Shown here piece after piece: positions 24,415 through 37,688 of a stretch of 64,000 nucleotides of DNA. Every line of letters starts with the position of its first letter. Positions within the stretch are counted from its first letter, which is position 1. Both the position numbers and the translations under genes were made by a program. Source of the stretch: Ramazzottius varieornatus. Lineage: Eukaryota; Tardigrada; Eutardigrada; Parachela; Ramazzottiidae. The DNA lies in assembly GCA_001949185.1 (NCBI GenBank), contig BDGG01000014.1:1343666-1407665 (forward strand), given 5' to 3'. The notes under the pieces were generated by a model that worked only from the letters and a program-made list of their open reading frames with translations, ran no database searches and was not told where the DNA came from.

Positions 24415-26812
24415 ATGGGGAATCATCTTGTAGTGGAAGCGGCAGCAGCGCCAGCCAGTTCAGCGACGATGGCTGGTGCGGGTTTGATGGCACCTCCGCC
24501 GGTTGCCGATCTTCCCTCCAAGCATATTTCGTCATCACCCCTTTCAAGCAGCAATAGGCTGGGAATACTGGCCAATATTCCTGGCAGTCGCCTCTTACTC
24601 ACCAATCCTGGGTCTTTCGAGGATATTCACAAAAGAGCCAAAGGTAAGTGAGCTGCTGAAAGCACACAGGCTGATGGACAGCCGCTTTACCAGTACGCCA
24701 TCGGTGACGACATCGCTTTTTGCACTTCGCTGATGACCATACGGCGGATTTCATTGGCTCTTATTACGTCATGCGCGACTTGATCCGATCAAATCAATAC
24801 GTGAATCTGCAGCAATCACCGCTGTAATACTTTGTGCGCTGGATGTTCGATGTTCTGCGTGTTGCAGATGTGTTTCCCGTGAATTTCGAAGGCTTCCGGT
24901 TTGTGTTGAACAAGCCGCTGAGTAACCATTTCCAAGTGAGCCACACGGTGAATGTGGGAATGATGCAGAATGGATACCGCTTTGGAGCGACCTATATCGG
25001 CCACAAAATGCTCTCCCCTTCCGAGGTACGGTGCCTTTCTTTTCTGTGAACTTGCAGTTTTAACTGGTTTTATTTCTAACCATATGTGGCTTTATTGTAG
25101 GCTTATCCCGTTATACTAGGCGAGATCGAACCGAATGGAAACCTTAACGCACAGCTAATTCACATGTTCGGAAAGTCGCTCCGTTCGCGGCTCATTGCTC
25201 AGGTACCTGGCAGCACGGATATAGTAGAGAGGTTGATACGGAACTCGAGCAGCGTAAGAAATCCGAGTAGCGTAAGACTTTGGCCCCTCCCATTCGTTAC
25301 TCTAATCGGCTGAGGTTGAGACCCGCTACGCGGTCCAACCGATTAGCGTAACTTCTCCGGAAGGTTTTGCTAAACTTCCATCAAATTTCGTAATTAATGA
25401 CTTTTTGGTAAGATGCGATGTCAAATCACGCGTAGTTTCCAGTTCTGATACAGCAACGGAAAAAGTGATTTCCAGTTCCGACTGCTTAAAGCTCAAGTGA
25501 ATCTTGATACAAAAAGCAGCAGTTAAAGGCAAAGTAGATTCCAGGACGTGGCAAAAGCCAGATTTAGAGACACAGTTCTTATTTTGGCAAAAGTCACAGT
25601 TGAAGTTGCAGTCCCATCGAATTTTCGAAAGCCACAGTTACACCCACAGACAAACTGAGATTTTCGTTGTTTTCTAGGTTGACAAAGTCGCAGTCAAGCG
25701 TGCAGTCGTTGCTACAGTTTGACGAATAATTAATAACCGACGTTAAACCCTGAAAGATGCAGTTAGAGGGGCAGTTGGCACCTCCGTGGGACGTCTTGAA
25801 AGCAAATCTGAGGTTTTGAAAAACTTTTAGGAGGAAATACCCACAGAAAGCTTAGTTGGAACGTTTCTCGGATTTCTAACGCACTCGAGTAACGGCCCAT
25901 ATGCCTTACTCGGGAATTAAGCACCGAGCACATTAGTGAATTCAGTCGGTTCGGCTCCGCCCACGTGCTCTCTTTCATCCGGCTCATTCCTACGCTAATC
26001 CGATCTCTTGCTCTGCTCGAGTGCCGTATCAACCTCTGGAGTATATCATTGGAAAGTTGTGAGTAGGGTACATATTAGGCACATTCGTTATGTAGTATGA
26101 CGAAGGGAAACTGGCGGGGATGCAGCTGACGAACGACTACCGCGGTCCAGACTTCACTGGTTCGCTGACGTTGGGCCAGCTGGACATTGTCCGCAATTCC
26201 GGCATTGTTGTCGGCCAGTATCTCCAGTCACTGACCAAAGGCTTAGCGCTCGGTGCAGAGCTGATGTATCAAAAAGGCCAACAGATACCCGGTGGACAAA
26301 TCTCCATTCTAACCGTCGGCGGAAAATACACCGGTAAGAGAGGTCTAACTGACTAAGCCACTCTCTCGCCAATGATATTCTTCGTTTATATTTTCGTAGG
26401 CTCCGACTTTCAAGCAGCAGCATCTTTAGGCATGTCAGGACTGCATGTCTCGTACTATCAGCGATGTAGTGAGCAGTTGCAAGTCGGTGTCGATATGGAC
26501 ACTAGTTTACGGAGCGGTGAAAGTGTCGGCAGCGTCGCTTACTCCATCGACATACCCAAAGCTAACGTTACCTTTAAAGGTACAGCACCTTGCTCTTTCT
26601 CCATGCTTGTCGCGCCTTTCTTTCGTATCGAATTTTCTGGTCAGTGACGAGCACGTTATGTCGTTTCAGGTTCGATAGACAGCAACCTTTCGGTGGGAGC
26701 CGTATTGGAGCGGCGTTTGTTTCCTTTGCCGGCTTCCTTAGCGCTTAGTGCCATGCTGAATCACAAGAAGACGGCCAGCCAGTTTGGTATTGGTTTGATG
26801 ATCGGCAGTTAG
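24415..26812 (+). CDS. TOMM40: Mitochondrial import receptor subunit TOM40
   Basis: Tom40 is the beta-barrel channel of the outer mitochondrial membrane that admits precursor proteins. Six exons: 24415-24643, 24868-25025, 25101-25202, 26096-26333, 26400-26579 and 26670-26812. The N-terminus is Ala/Pro-rich, as in animal Tom40, then PGSFEDIHKRAKDVFPVNFEGFRF, NKPLSNHFQVSHTVN, FGATYIGHKMLSPSEAYPV, GNLNAQLIHMFGKSLRS, NDYRGPDFTGSLTLGQ, GIVVGQYLQSLTKGLALG and DIPKANVTFKGSIDSNLSVGA, all matching the animal protein in order. The stop follows GIGLMIGS, the usual end. Intron 3 is about 890 bases, far longer than the others, and carries a TIR element. Confidence 0.95.
25218..26047. mobile_element. Non-autonomous DNA transposon-like element with terminal inverted repeats, inside TOM40 intron 3
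   Basis: The left end reads AGGTTGATACGG (25230-25241) and the right end has its reverse complement (26024-26035). Similarity extends over about 60 bases on each side, including ACTCGAGCAG and a TAGCGTA block; I estimate 75-80 percent identity. No transposase is encoded in the roughly 800 bases between. An inner hairpin (CTAATCGG...CCGATTAG) lies near 25300-25350. No clear target-site duplication could be fixed, so the exact ends and superfamily are open. Confidence 0.65.
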
Positions 26813-27516
26813 TGATCGAATTCTGTGCCATGAAGTTTCCTTCTGTGTTGTGGGAGCAAGTCCAAGTTTGTCTTGGCAAGACACACCTACTATTTGGACG
26901 GTGCGCGTTTTGTTTTTTAATGTTTAGTGACTTTAGCATTGTTGGTTCATTCTCGATAAGTTCGCTGCTTCTGACATTTTTGGCTTTATCGGTAAATATT
27001 GTGCGCGGGAAACTCGTGTGTATAATAACGCATGTTCAGTAACCGGTCTTGCATATGTTTGGTGCGTCGTCGGGACCTCGTGGAAGCCAGTTGTCTTTCG
27101 TCAACCGTTTCTTTGTGAATCGGTACCAGATTTTATTGTAGTCGCGAAGACGACAACCACTAAGCAGCGGAGGTCTTCAGCGAACCAGCATGATCATCAG
27201 CCGGATTCTTCACTCTTCAGAAGGGAGAACCACGAGGAACATTACCAGATTCGCCAGTGATCTGGAGTAACTGGAGTGACTCGGCAGAATATTGTGCTTA
27301 ACTTTTTAGCAAGCCTTGCTGTGTCTATGCAGAGCAAGCTGTATTGTGAGCTGTTCGAAACATAAATTACAACACCTTCCAGTCTTTCCTTTGCTGTTTT
27401 GTAGCTTTCCATTATTCTTTCTGCACTGTCCTTCTAGGTCCATCTGCCGCTCGGAAGACGCTGGAAGCGACTGGGCTAAGGGGATCTTCGTAGGATTAGC
27501 TACAGCAAGCAGCAGA
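26813..27516. other. Intergenic, TOM40 to PRMT1
   Basis: About 700 bases holding the TOM40 3' UTR and the PRMT1 5' flank. No gene or clear element seen. Confidence 0.4.
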
Positions 27517-29228
<1,712 letters not shown>

Positions 29229-29717
29229 TGGTCGCTATCTTTGCCCCTATAGCCATCCCCTCTAACCATGTATCTTTACATTAGCTTCGAACTACCCTGT
29301 AACTGAATCTTTACGCTTATGGATATAAGATTCTGTTGAGGAGAGCTGCGAAGCACAGGGACTTTCGGCACGAGCTTTTCTTTGTCACTTTTTCCTCGTT
29401 TCTCATTCTAACGACAAAATTAAATTATCCTAGTATAGTGGTCGGCTGACTGTCTCGCCTGGGAATAAGAGGATCTTTAGTTAGATTGAATATTGGTGTA
29501 AACACGCAGCGGCCCAGCTAAACTGAATTGCGGCACATCAAACTGCGCAACAATCACAAGTACATGGTATTACTCTTTTTGTCGGGTCGCACAGTTGAAG
29601 GCTATAAGTAATGAACAATACAAGATGCGAAAAGATGTAGAATAAACAAACCTTAAGTGATCAGACGGGGTTTCTGAATAACGAATTCGCAAGGAAGAGA
29701 GCAGAGTAGAGAGTCGC
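29229..29717. other. Convergent 3' flanks of PRMT1 and SURF6
   Basis: 489 bases of 3' untranslated sequence. Nothing else seen. Confidence 0.4.
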
Positions 29718-31000
29718 TTAATTGAAACCCGGAATAATGTGCCCCTTTTTGATGAGTTTCTTGCGTTTGTTATTCTTTTTGGTATCTTGTCGAGCTTGGA
29801 GGTTCTTCTGGCGTTTATCCTGCCTTTGCTTCTTCTCACTCTGGATGTTCTGCTTGCGTTCGTCCCACTGCTTCTTGGACTTGTCCTTGCGTTTGGCCTG
29901 TTGCTTGATAGCTTGCTTGAGCTTGGCGGGGTCATTCTTCAGCTTAACACCCTGGGCCTTTAAGAGGGCTTCCTGCCAGGCCTTCTTCTCGCGCCCTTCG
30001 GCGTCCGTCTTGTCCAACTTCTTTTTCTGAGCTTCGGCTCTGTTCAGCAAGTGATGCAGGTTCTTACCGGCTGGCTGAGCGGCATGTGGCGTGGCGCCGT
30101 TGTGGTCGAAAAAGTCAAAGCGGCTAAAGATCATTTTCCCCTCTTCGCTGACGACGCTGGAGGAGCGCGAACTGCTGTTGGTAGCCGGCACACCCACTTT
30201 GGCTCCACTTCCCTCGGCCTGCCCATTCTGCGTCTTGTCACCGGCCTTCTTCTTCTTGGCCTTTTCCTTCTTCTTTAGCTTGTTCAACTTCTTTCGCAGG
30301 TCTCGCAGCTGTGAGGCTTCTCCCGCATCCAGCGTTACTGCTTTCCGTTTCGCTAAAATAAGACATGACACGTTCGCCAGTGTTATAATATCATTATGAA
30401 AAAGAGCAGATACAGTTACTCGATATACACACAACAAGAGCTTCTGTAATACGTCGTCAGCCGACTCTTTGACAGCAGCAAAGTTATAAAGTTATGGCAG
30501 ATGTACCTCTGAAGTTCTGGAGTTTGGCTTGAAGGCGACTCTTAAGGTCGTCCGCCGAGGACAAGGCTGAAGCGAGGCCATTACTCGTCACTTCCACCTT
30601 GACTTTCTTAGCAGCGTCAGACCAAGAAGATTTTGTACCAAGACCAAGCGGTCGCTTGAACTGACCCTTGGAAGGAGGATCGGGGGAGGTGTGAAGGAAA
30701 GCTTCGAGGTGCGACAGAACGACGCTGGCAGGCATGTACTGCGGTGGAGACTTTTGCTGCGACTCTGCAACAGCACATCATTAAAGGGTAAATTGTCACT
30801 TTATACCAGCATGACGCGCCTAACCTACCACAATATGCCGTGAAGGATGGAGACTTGATGCTAGTCATAACATCTTCGGCAAAGAGAACATTGTGAGGTA
30901 GCTTGTCGAACAAGGGCAAAAGGTGCTGCATGGCCTGCCGCGTCCTCGTGGACAGGCTATCCTCCTCTCGGGGTTCCGTTGATATCTTTCCCTCCTCCAT
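29718..31000 (-). CDS. SURF6: Surfeit locus protein 6 homologue (SURF6/Rrp14), nucleolar ribosome-biogenesis protein
   Basis: SURF6 acts in the nucleolus in pre-rRNA processing. Three exons are visible. The first carries LSTRTRQAMQHLLPLFDKLP and ends AYC; the second has MPASVVLSHLEAFLHT and DDLKSRLQAKLQNFR; the third (29718-about 30353) starts AKRKAVTLDAGE. The C-terminal SURF6 domain includes IFSRFDFFDH, GKNLHHLLNRAEAQKKKLD, KAWQEALLKAQGVKLKNDPAKLK, KKQWDERKQNIQSEKKQRQDK and ends GHIIPGFN. More than a quarter of the C-terminal residues are Lys/Arg. The ATG at 30998-31000 is chosen, but the frame stays open upstream to a CAG acceptor, so a short first exon may be missing. GAACGGAAGCC near 31207 could be a promoter element. 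Confidence 0.85.
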
Positions 31001-32000
31001 CTTAGCGCTCTTCTTGGATGCGGATATCTGAACGTGTAGATAGATCGGAAGCAGATCGTTGGTCGTCCAACCACAGCGGTAGTTAACAGAGACCTATCCG
31101 CGGCGGTGGTACCCGTGAATAGACTCTTCGGGCTTAGCAGCAAACGATGTCCTTCTCCTTAGCTCATCTCCTCGATAACCGTACGTCGTAACCTGTAAAC
31201 ATAGAACGGAAGCCGCTCTTCTTCTCAGACAGAGACGACGGAATATATATTGGATGCTTACAGCTGGCTACTGTTATTACGCAAGGTCTTTCTTGTGCCG
31301 ACTGCAGCCTGTGACATCCAATTTCAACAGCATTAAAGCCTTGATTGTCGTTCACTTGATTCACCGGAATTTGTTTGGTTATGTGACGTACTTCCGGTGC
31401 GGTCAAACTGAATCACCGGATGGCCCACCAAGAACAGCCAGCATCACTCAGATACAGTACGTAATTTATTACTCTGTCAGAACTTGAACCTTTTCATCTC
31501 AGAATTTTCCCGTTTTATTTCTTGGCAGTTGGAATGCCTGGACTTTGGGTCTTGCCTCGATCGCGAATGTCTAAGCAACACAATTAACTCTTTATTGTCG
31601 TAGCTTTGTATTCTGTGGTCTTTGGTGCGAATATGGCATGCGACAAGCGTACGTCGGTTGGGCCACGGCAATGGATGGATCTGATGGGATCAACAGGTGA
31701 GCTAATCAACCTTTTGTGTAGTCAGGCTGGGTTCTTACGATAGTTGACGGTACATTCCTTACCCCAGGTTGGACTTATTGAGAAATCAGCGCAGCAGATC
31801 TTTCGGGCATTGGGGAAATTGTCTGTTTGTGCTGCCAAGGCTGAGAGTCTAGGACGGTACGGAATCATGCGCTCGGCCCAAAGAACTTTTCCAATGTGAG
31901 GTTTATAATAAGGTAGGTAAGAACGAGTGCGACCGGTAAGAGTACGAGTACAGACGGCGCTCCTGTAATCTGCAGCTGTTTTGAGTAAGGACATGAATCG
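31001..32000. other. Intergenic, SURF6 to WSB-like gene
   Basis: About 1 kb with no gene that I can support. It holds the SURF6 promoter side (ETS-like CGGAAG and ACTTCCGG motifs near 31207 and 31390) and the WSB 3' flank. An open frame on the - strand continuing through 31865 ends in a hydrophobic stretch but depends on retaining the last WSB intron. Confidence 0.35.
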
Positions 32001-32132
32001 TCAGTCAAGTTTAGTAAAGGTATCTGGAGCGGGATAATTATAACAGGGCCGACAAGACATGGCGAATGTGCATAGCCGTTGGAAGAGTAAATGGATAGGG
32101 AGCGGATGGACACTGTCCGGTCGGATCTGGCA
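32001..32132 (-). other. SOCS-box-like sequence downstream of the WSB stop codon
   Basis: In the same reading frame as the last WD blade and directly after an in-frame TAG (32133-32135), 43 codons run to a TGA at 32001-32003. They read like a degenerate SOCS box: LLFQRLCTFAM resembles the elongin BC-box and NYPAPDTFTKL resembles the cullin-box LPxP..L, ending where WSB proteins end. This may be readthrough sequence, an isoform tail, or a box lost by mutation. Confidence 0.4.
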
Positions 32133-33899
32133 CTACTCAACTGAGCAAAACTGCAGGAGTCCTCCTTTGCACCTGTAGATAAAAGCGCTTTTGTTTGTTG
32201 CGGCAGATCAATGACCAAGGCGGCAGACGTCAAATGGCAAAGGAGGAGGACTGACCCAACGACGACGACTTTACCGTCAGGCGACAGGACAATGGTCATG
32301 GCATCATCGACCAACTCGGCACGAGCAGGTGATTCTTTCAAATTCTTCATGTCCAGACTCCAAATGCGCAAAAGCCTGTATAGGTAAAGGGTGGTTGATT
32401 AGGGCAGTCAGGACTTGAGCTTAGTGCGATGAGACATAAGGGTACCCATCTTGGCAGAGCGTCACCAGACGATTCATGCGAACATCCATGGCCAGCACTT
32501 CGTGGTCATTCTGGCCGCTGGCAAAGATCTTGCTGGGTGTCGGCGACATGTGTTCAAACTTGTAAAGGATTTCTCCCCTGTCGACATCCCAGCAGATAAC
32601 ACGGGTATCAAAGCTAGAGGTGAAGAGTTTAGTGCCGTCGTGGGAGTAGCGGCAGGAGGAAAGGGCGTTCAAATGAGCGGATAGCCTCTTGTCCACCTTC
32701 CTATGCCCATGTGCCTCCCAGATGAAAACGTCTCGGTTGCTGCCCACCACGGCCAAGTGATTGCCATCGGGCGACCAGCCCACCGACGTCACCGTATCCG
32801 AAGGACCCGGCATGGTCAAGGTTGCCATCATATTACCATCGTCGGGCAAATCCTGCCAAAAACCTAGCATGACGGCTAGTTTGAAATTTGTGCGGTAACA
32901 ATTTTGCGCACCCACAGCTTGACCGTTCGGTCCTTGGATGCTGAGGCCAAGACCATGCTGCAAGAAGAAGAAGAAGAAGAAGAAAATTGGCATTGTAAAA
33001 GGCGTTCCTTTTGCAGAAGCGCAAAAGGATGCTGACCTGCCATCGGGCGAAAAGCTAAGACTGTTGATGGAGTCGGTATGGTCTTGCAAGTATAGTGCCA
33101 TTCTCCCTACCAAAGTCCTGCTGGGTTCAAAGTAAGACATCTGGCTGGTCAGAGGAAAGATTGCACTGACCAGGATCTGCCATGTCATAGATCTTGATAT
33201 CGCCGGTTGCCAGTCCCACCGCCAGAACAATATCGCCTTTGGTGGTGAAACGGGAATATTTGACTTGCGATCCACGGCGTTTTTCTTTGGGGTCCACCGG
33301 GTCACCTTGGGCGCCGAAAGCCAAGTGTCTTACTGCCCCACCACAGTCCTGTTAAATATTCAACTATCATTTCCACAAGGCCTTCCGTATGTCAACCTTG
33401 AACCATGAAAGGGACCATGACCAACCAGTTCCAGCAGCTTTCCAGCCTCGCGTTCCATATCGTTGTTTCTGCTCTCGTTGGCAAATAAGGCGGGGAACCT
33501 CGTTCTGAAATATCCCTCACCGTAGTTTAAACTGATGTGGCCTACCAATGGTCGATACGTACCGGCTCTCCTTGCCCAGATCGCCGTAAAGAGTGGGCAA
33601 CAGCTTGGTGGTATCATAGATGGTGACTGTGCGTGTACCCACCGACCAGGCAAAGAGGGAGTTATCAGGGGAGAAGGCACAAGAAATCGTCTCTTGGCCA
33701 AACTTGAGTTGGGAACTGAAGTCCACATCTTCTCCCGTCAGTGTCGAAAACTTGCGGTAGACATTAGCCATGCTCTTCAGCTCGCGCAAAACCAACAACT
33801 CTTCTGCAAAGCCAACAGCGTGTCATAACGCCCCTTCAATCTCTTATATTGTAACAGGAGTAGGATACAGAAAGAATGTCCGACTTACCGCAGTCCGCC

Positions 33900-33901
<2 letters not shown>
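32133..33901 (-). CDS. WSB1/WSB2-like WD-repeat protein
   Basis: WSB proteins are substrate receptors of elongin-cullin ubiquitin ligases: WD blades bind the target, a C-terminal SOCS box binds the ligase. The start (33899-33901) gives MADC, spliced to EELLVLRELKSMANVY. Diagnostic segments are CAFSPDNSLFAWSVGTRTV, GLATGDIKIYDM, LSFSPDGSMVLASASKDRTVKLW, DLPDDGNMMATL (typical of WSB), GSNRDVFIWE, LFTSSFDTRVICWDVDRGEILYKFEHMSPTPSKIFASGQND and LSPDGKVVVVGCKGGLLQFC. The last intron is 32173-32255. The frame then meets TAG after SVE, before the region where the SOCS box should be. About 430 residues are encoded up to TAG. The start codon is the last unit of a trinucleotide repeat, and one intron uses a (TTC)8 tract before its acceptor. 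Confidence 0.82.
32961..32984. repeat. (GAA)8 microsatellite forming an intron polypyrimidine tract
   Basis: On the - strand it reads (TTC)8 directly before TTGCAG, the acceptor of the WSB exon that begins with the codon completing S-MVLASASKD. It is thus both a repeat and a splicing element. Confidence 0.7.
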
Positions 33902-33940
<39 letters not shown>

Positions 33941-33941
33941 A
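33901..33941. repeat. (GAT)n / (ATC)n microsatellite at the WSB start codon
   Basis: About 13 TGA/GAT units lie immediately upstream of the WSB coding sequence; the ATG start is part of the (CAT)n run on the - strand. Confidence 0.85.
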
Positions 33942-36900
33942 GGACGAAGTCAAGTGGCGCAGTCAGACCTGGAAGGAGCAAAGCTAACCTCTCGCCTTAT
34001 ACTCTGCAAACGGAAAGCTGCATTAACAAGTGTCAGTATAGTGCGGCACAGGCAGCTTGTAATCAGATGGATGGCTTACCAGTATACAAGCAATATTCTG
34101 CCAGAGAAGAATGTTGCTGGCACGAAGTCAGCTGATTGAAGAAGGTGTATACTTCTGCCGGTCCTTTAAGCTAATAAAAGTCAGGACGAACGACGGTGGC
34201 TATGAAAAGTAGCTGGACTGGTTCGATGGCAGTCAGGCTTGACTTTTGGCAGCAGGAAGGCTATTAGGACACGACATTGTGGTGGTGGTGGTGGGTGGCT
34301 GGCGGCCATCAGCTTGTTCCAGCCCACATACGACGACTACAACTAGGTCTAACCGTCTTTGTGTGTTGCAGATCGAGCTGACATCCGTAATCAGAAGGAC
34401 CTATGGACCGTACAAACACTGGCTGCCTGGACCGACTGCTTCTCAAAAGCCCAGCAAAGTACCTTCCGTCTGCCTACGTCCAGCAAAGAGTCATTCACCA
34501 AGTAAGGACAGTGCCTCACGAACAGCGCCAATTAATCTGACGCGCTATAACTAACGATTACCTAGTGCGAGGGAAGCGCATATATTGTAAGGTGGACACC
34601 GCTGCATGTCGCTAGTTGAAGAGGCAGCAGCAGTCAACAGGTGCATTTCCAGCAGCGCCATCTTTAGAGAAGCTAGTCTTGTACTATAAAGCAAACTAAG
34701 TGGTACAATCATGAGGAAAGAAGGCACAGGGTTGTTGGTCCCTCCCCTAATTGCATCTTGCAATATAGGTATCGGCGTTGAGGGCTGTAGCCGCTGCTTG
34801 TTGGATAAGGATGGATCGAGGATACCTACATGGAAGAATAACGGCCAAGATGGACAACTGACGTTGAAGTAGGTGGTGACGGCCGGGGTTATTGCGTAGT
34901 AAAGTACTGTATGTTGGAACTTTGAGCTGAGCGCTGGATCTTGGCCATCAGCAGGTCGTCCACAGTAAGACGGAGAGAGCAAGAGATGGCCGAGCGAACC
35001 ACTTGGACATTGATAGTGTCTGGCTATAACATATTATGGCCTGGCAGGGCACTATATGAATAGGGTCTTGGCTGTTGGGGTCGGATGGTGGCTGATGATG
35101 TGCACGTGGGTAGGTCGGCAGTCGGCAGCTTCTTTTGGTGCGAGCGACACTTGAATAACGCTGGCTAGCCTAGCGTAAAGAAATGCTTTCTTTGACTGAG
35201 ACAGAAACCATTGAAGAACCCTTTGCTTATCATAACAGCCGGCCGCGGCATATCGATTAGGTGCGTTGCGGCTCATTTGCTCCATCTGCCTACTGTGCTG
35301 AAGTGTTGCTCCCACCTCCCACCCTCACAGTCATAAGCAACGCACCACCTCTGCTCAGCAGATCATCTTGGCCTTTGAGTTTTGCGTCCATCGCCGGGCT
35401 TGCGCTTGGTTTGCCAAGCTGCCTTGACGTTTAAGCGTATAGAAATGACTTGGGAGTGGGCAAGGCTGTGGTTGAGCGGCCCACCAATATTCCGCCCGGG
35501 GACATGATCGAAGTGCGCCACATAGGGAGACGGACGTGCTGCGTGCCGACAAGTGTCAGGGTCTTGTGATTGGAAGGTGTTACAGACGAGCGTCATGTTT
35601 ACCTTAAACCTTCGAGCTGATGGAGCTCTGTCCACAAGAGGCACATTGAGCTGGTGCTTGCGACAGAGGAGTGTCTGTCGTTATTGAACGGCGGGCCTGC
35701 CGGAAGTGCTTGACTTCTTGATGCCTCCTTGTTCGTCCGTCCGCCTTGTAGCTCCGTCATGACGCTTCATCCTTTGTTGTCATCTCTGCGCTCTGTATCG
35801 TACATCCTTTAAGGGCCAACTTGGTCGTACTTTGGCCCTTCATACAAGACCTGCTGCATTTTCGACAACGAACGCCGTCAGCGCCACGGTGTTTACTATA
35901 ACTTAGCTGTGTCTCCAAGTGTTATACTACTGCGCCCCTTCGGGTATAACCCATAGCAGTCACTGGTATTCTCTGTGCTACGTCTGACTTTGTCCGTGTA
36001 CCCAAGTAATCAAATAAGCTTCCAGCCCCGCTGGTGTTAGTAGAAACTTGGCATTTCTTGCATGGTGGATGCGTTTCCCTCAGGACTCTGTGGCTGTCTA
36101 ACTGCCGCTGCATCGACAAGTCGTCTAGCTTTCCCGTCCAAGTGTTGCTATACTATCACTGAGCGTGTCAGAAAGCTTTCCAGACACTGGTCCAGGAGGG
36201 CATGTACCGTAGATCGAGCTTTCTACGGCTTCCTAACGATGAGATAATGGTGGTTTCTTCGGTATAAAGGTGGCCTAGCTTTGAAATGGAGAAACCATCA
36301 AGTTTAGTTGAGCGGCATGTGTTTCAGAAGTGCAGTTGGTTGTAAGATGAGGTGTTTACCAAGACATTAACACTGTGGTGTTGTTGCATTTTGGGCCAAG
36401 TGTAGTTTAGTCAACAGTGAAAAGTGGCGGCTGACATAACCATTGGGGGGCGGTGGAGGGCGGACCTTGTGCTTTTCTTTTCCTGTTGCAAGTACGGACT
36501 AGGGAGCCGTGGCGTCAAAACACAAGACAGTAGATATACCGGAATAGGTATCCTAACTACATTATAAAAGATGCCGATGCAGCACAGGCAAATCTTTAAT
36601 CCCTGCTTGCTTTTGTCAATTTGATGTCTGGGCGACTTTTTGCAGAAGAGAATATGTAACGTTTCGGCTTAGTGTCGTCGTGTGCTGTTACGTGAGGTGT
36701 TGATGATTAGCTGGCTGCCGTTAAATAACCAACCGGCTCTTCCGTGCGCTGTTCGGAAAATGCGCTCTACACGGCAAAGATTGACTGTTGGAGCTCTTAC
36801 CTGTACCTGTCTTTCACTTCTGTGCTGCTCAAAACTCCACAGGAGACTAGAGACGCAACAAGTCGACATCATTGTGTAATTTATATGGCACTGCTTCTGT

Positions 36901-37688
36901 CCTTGTCTTACGTCACTCCGGACTCTAATCACGGTCACTTTGGCCGAAACCTTGCTTTGTGTGTTGACCACTGAGCATTGGCCTCACACTTCTTGGGATA
37001 TTCTTCTTTCTTGTTCTCTCTTGCTCTTGATCTTGCTGCCTTGGACTTTTACCCGTCCTGAATTGGCTAATCATATCACGGCCTGGTCAGTTTTCTTGGT
37101 CACTGTACCAGTGGAATATACTCTTATTGAGCGGAAGTCCAGACAGGGTTCCCCATTCTCTAGGGTTCCCTCCCTCCCTCACAACAGCCTTGGAGTTTTG
37201 AGGGGAGTCCGATGATTGGCCTTTGTCAGCGCTATCCTCCTTGCAATTAGCAACGAGGCTGCACGTCATCACCAAGGATGATTTGGAGGTTTTGCCAATG
37301 GTCATTCTTCCTCTCAGGTATTCAATTAGGTCTTTTCTTGGGCTTTTGACCCTACGATGTTCAGGTAATTTCCTGAGTGCGTAAGCGGCCAGCTGTTACC
37401 GAGTCTGGGCTATTATTAAAGTGCAAAGTGCCAAAAGTTCTCACGCAATCTTGAGGCCACACGCCGTCACGCATGTTTGCATGTAGTACCAGCAAGCGCC
37501 TGCATGCTTAAATATATGACAATGGGTAACGGACCAGGCTCTTTGGTGGGCTCGGTGACGATCTAGGTGCAAAGTGAACTGTAGCTGGCCTGCATACAGC
37601 CCACTACCCACTGATGTACCACTAACAGAAAACAGACAGTCAAGAAGAGGAAACCGTGCAGATGTAGCTTAACGGAGACTTTATACAG
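33942..37688. other. 3.7 kb gene-poor region upstream of dual oxidase
   Basis: No gene could be supported. Minor items are a GTGGTGGTGGTGG run near 34280, a small perfect hairpin (AAGGGCCAA / TTGGCCCTT) near 35811-35842 and CCGGAAGTG near 35700. The DUOX promoter and an unseen first exon should lie toward the right end; a possible initiator is ATGG|GTAAC at 37522-37527. Confidence 0.35.

Noticed and set aside
31865-32260. WSB C-terminus ending in a hydrophobic, membrane-helix-like segment
   Set aside because: That frame requires retaining the 83-base intron 32173-32255. Splicing it restores the expected last WD strand (GGLLQFC), so the hydrophobic end is probably not translated.
34551-34982. 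143-codon open frame on the - strand in the gap before DUOX
   Set aside because: No recognisable domain and no splice context; length within chance expectation.
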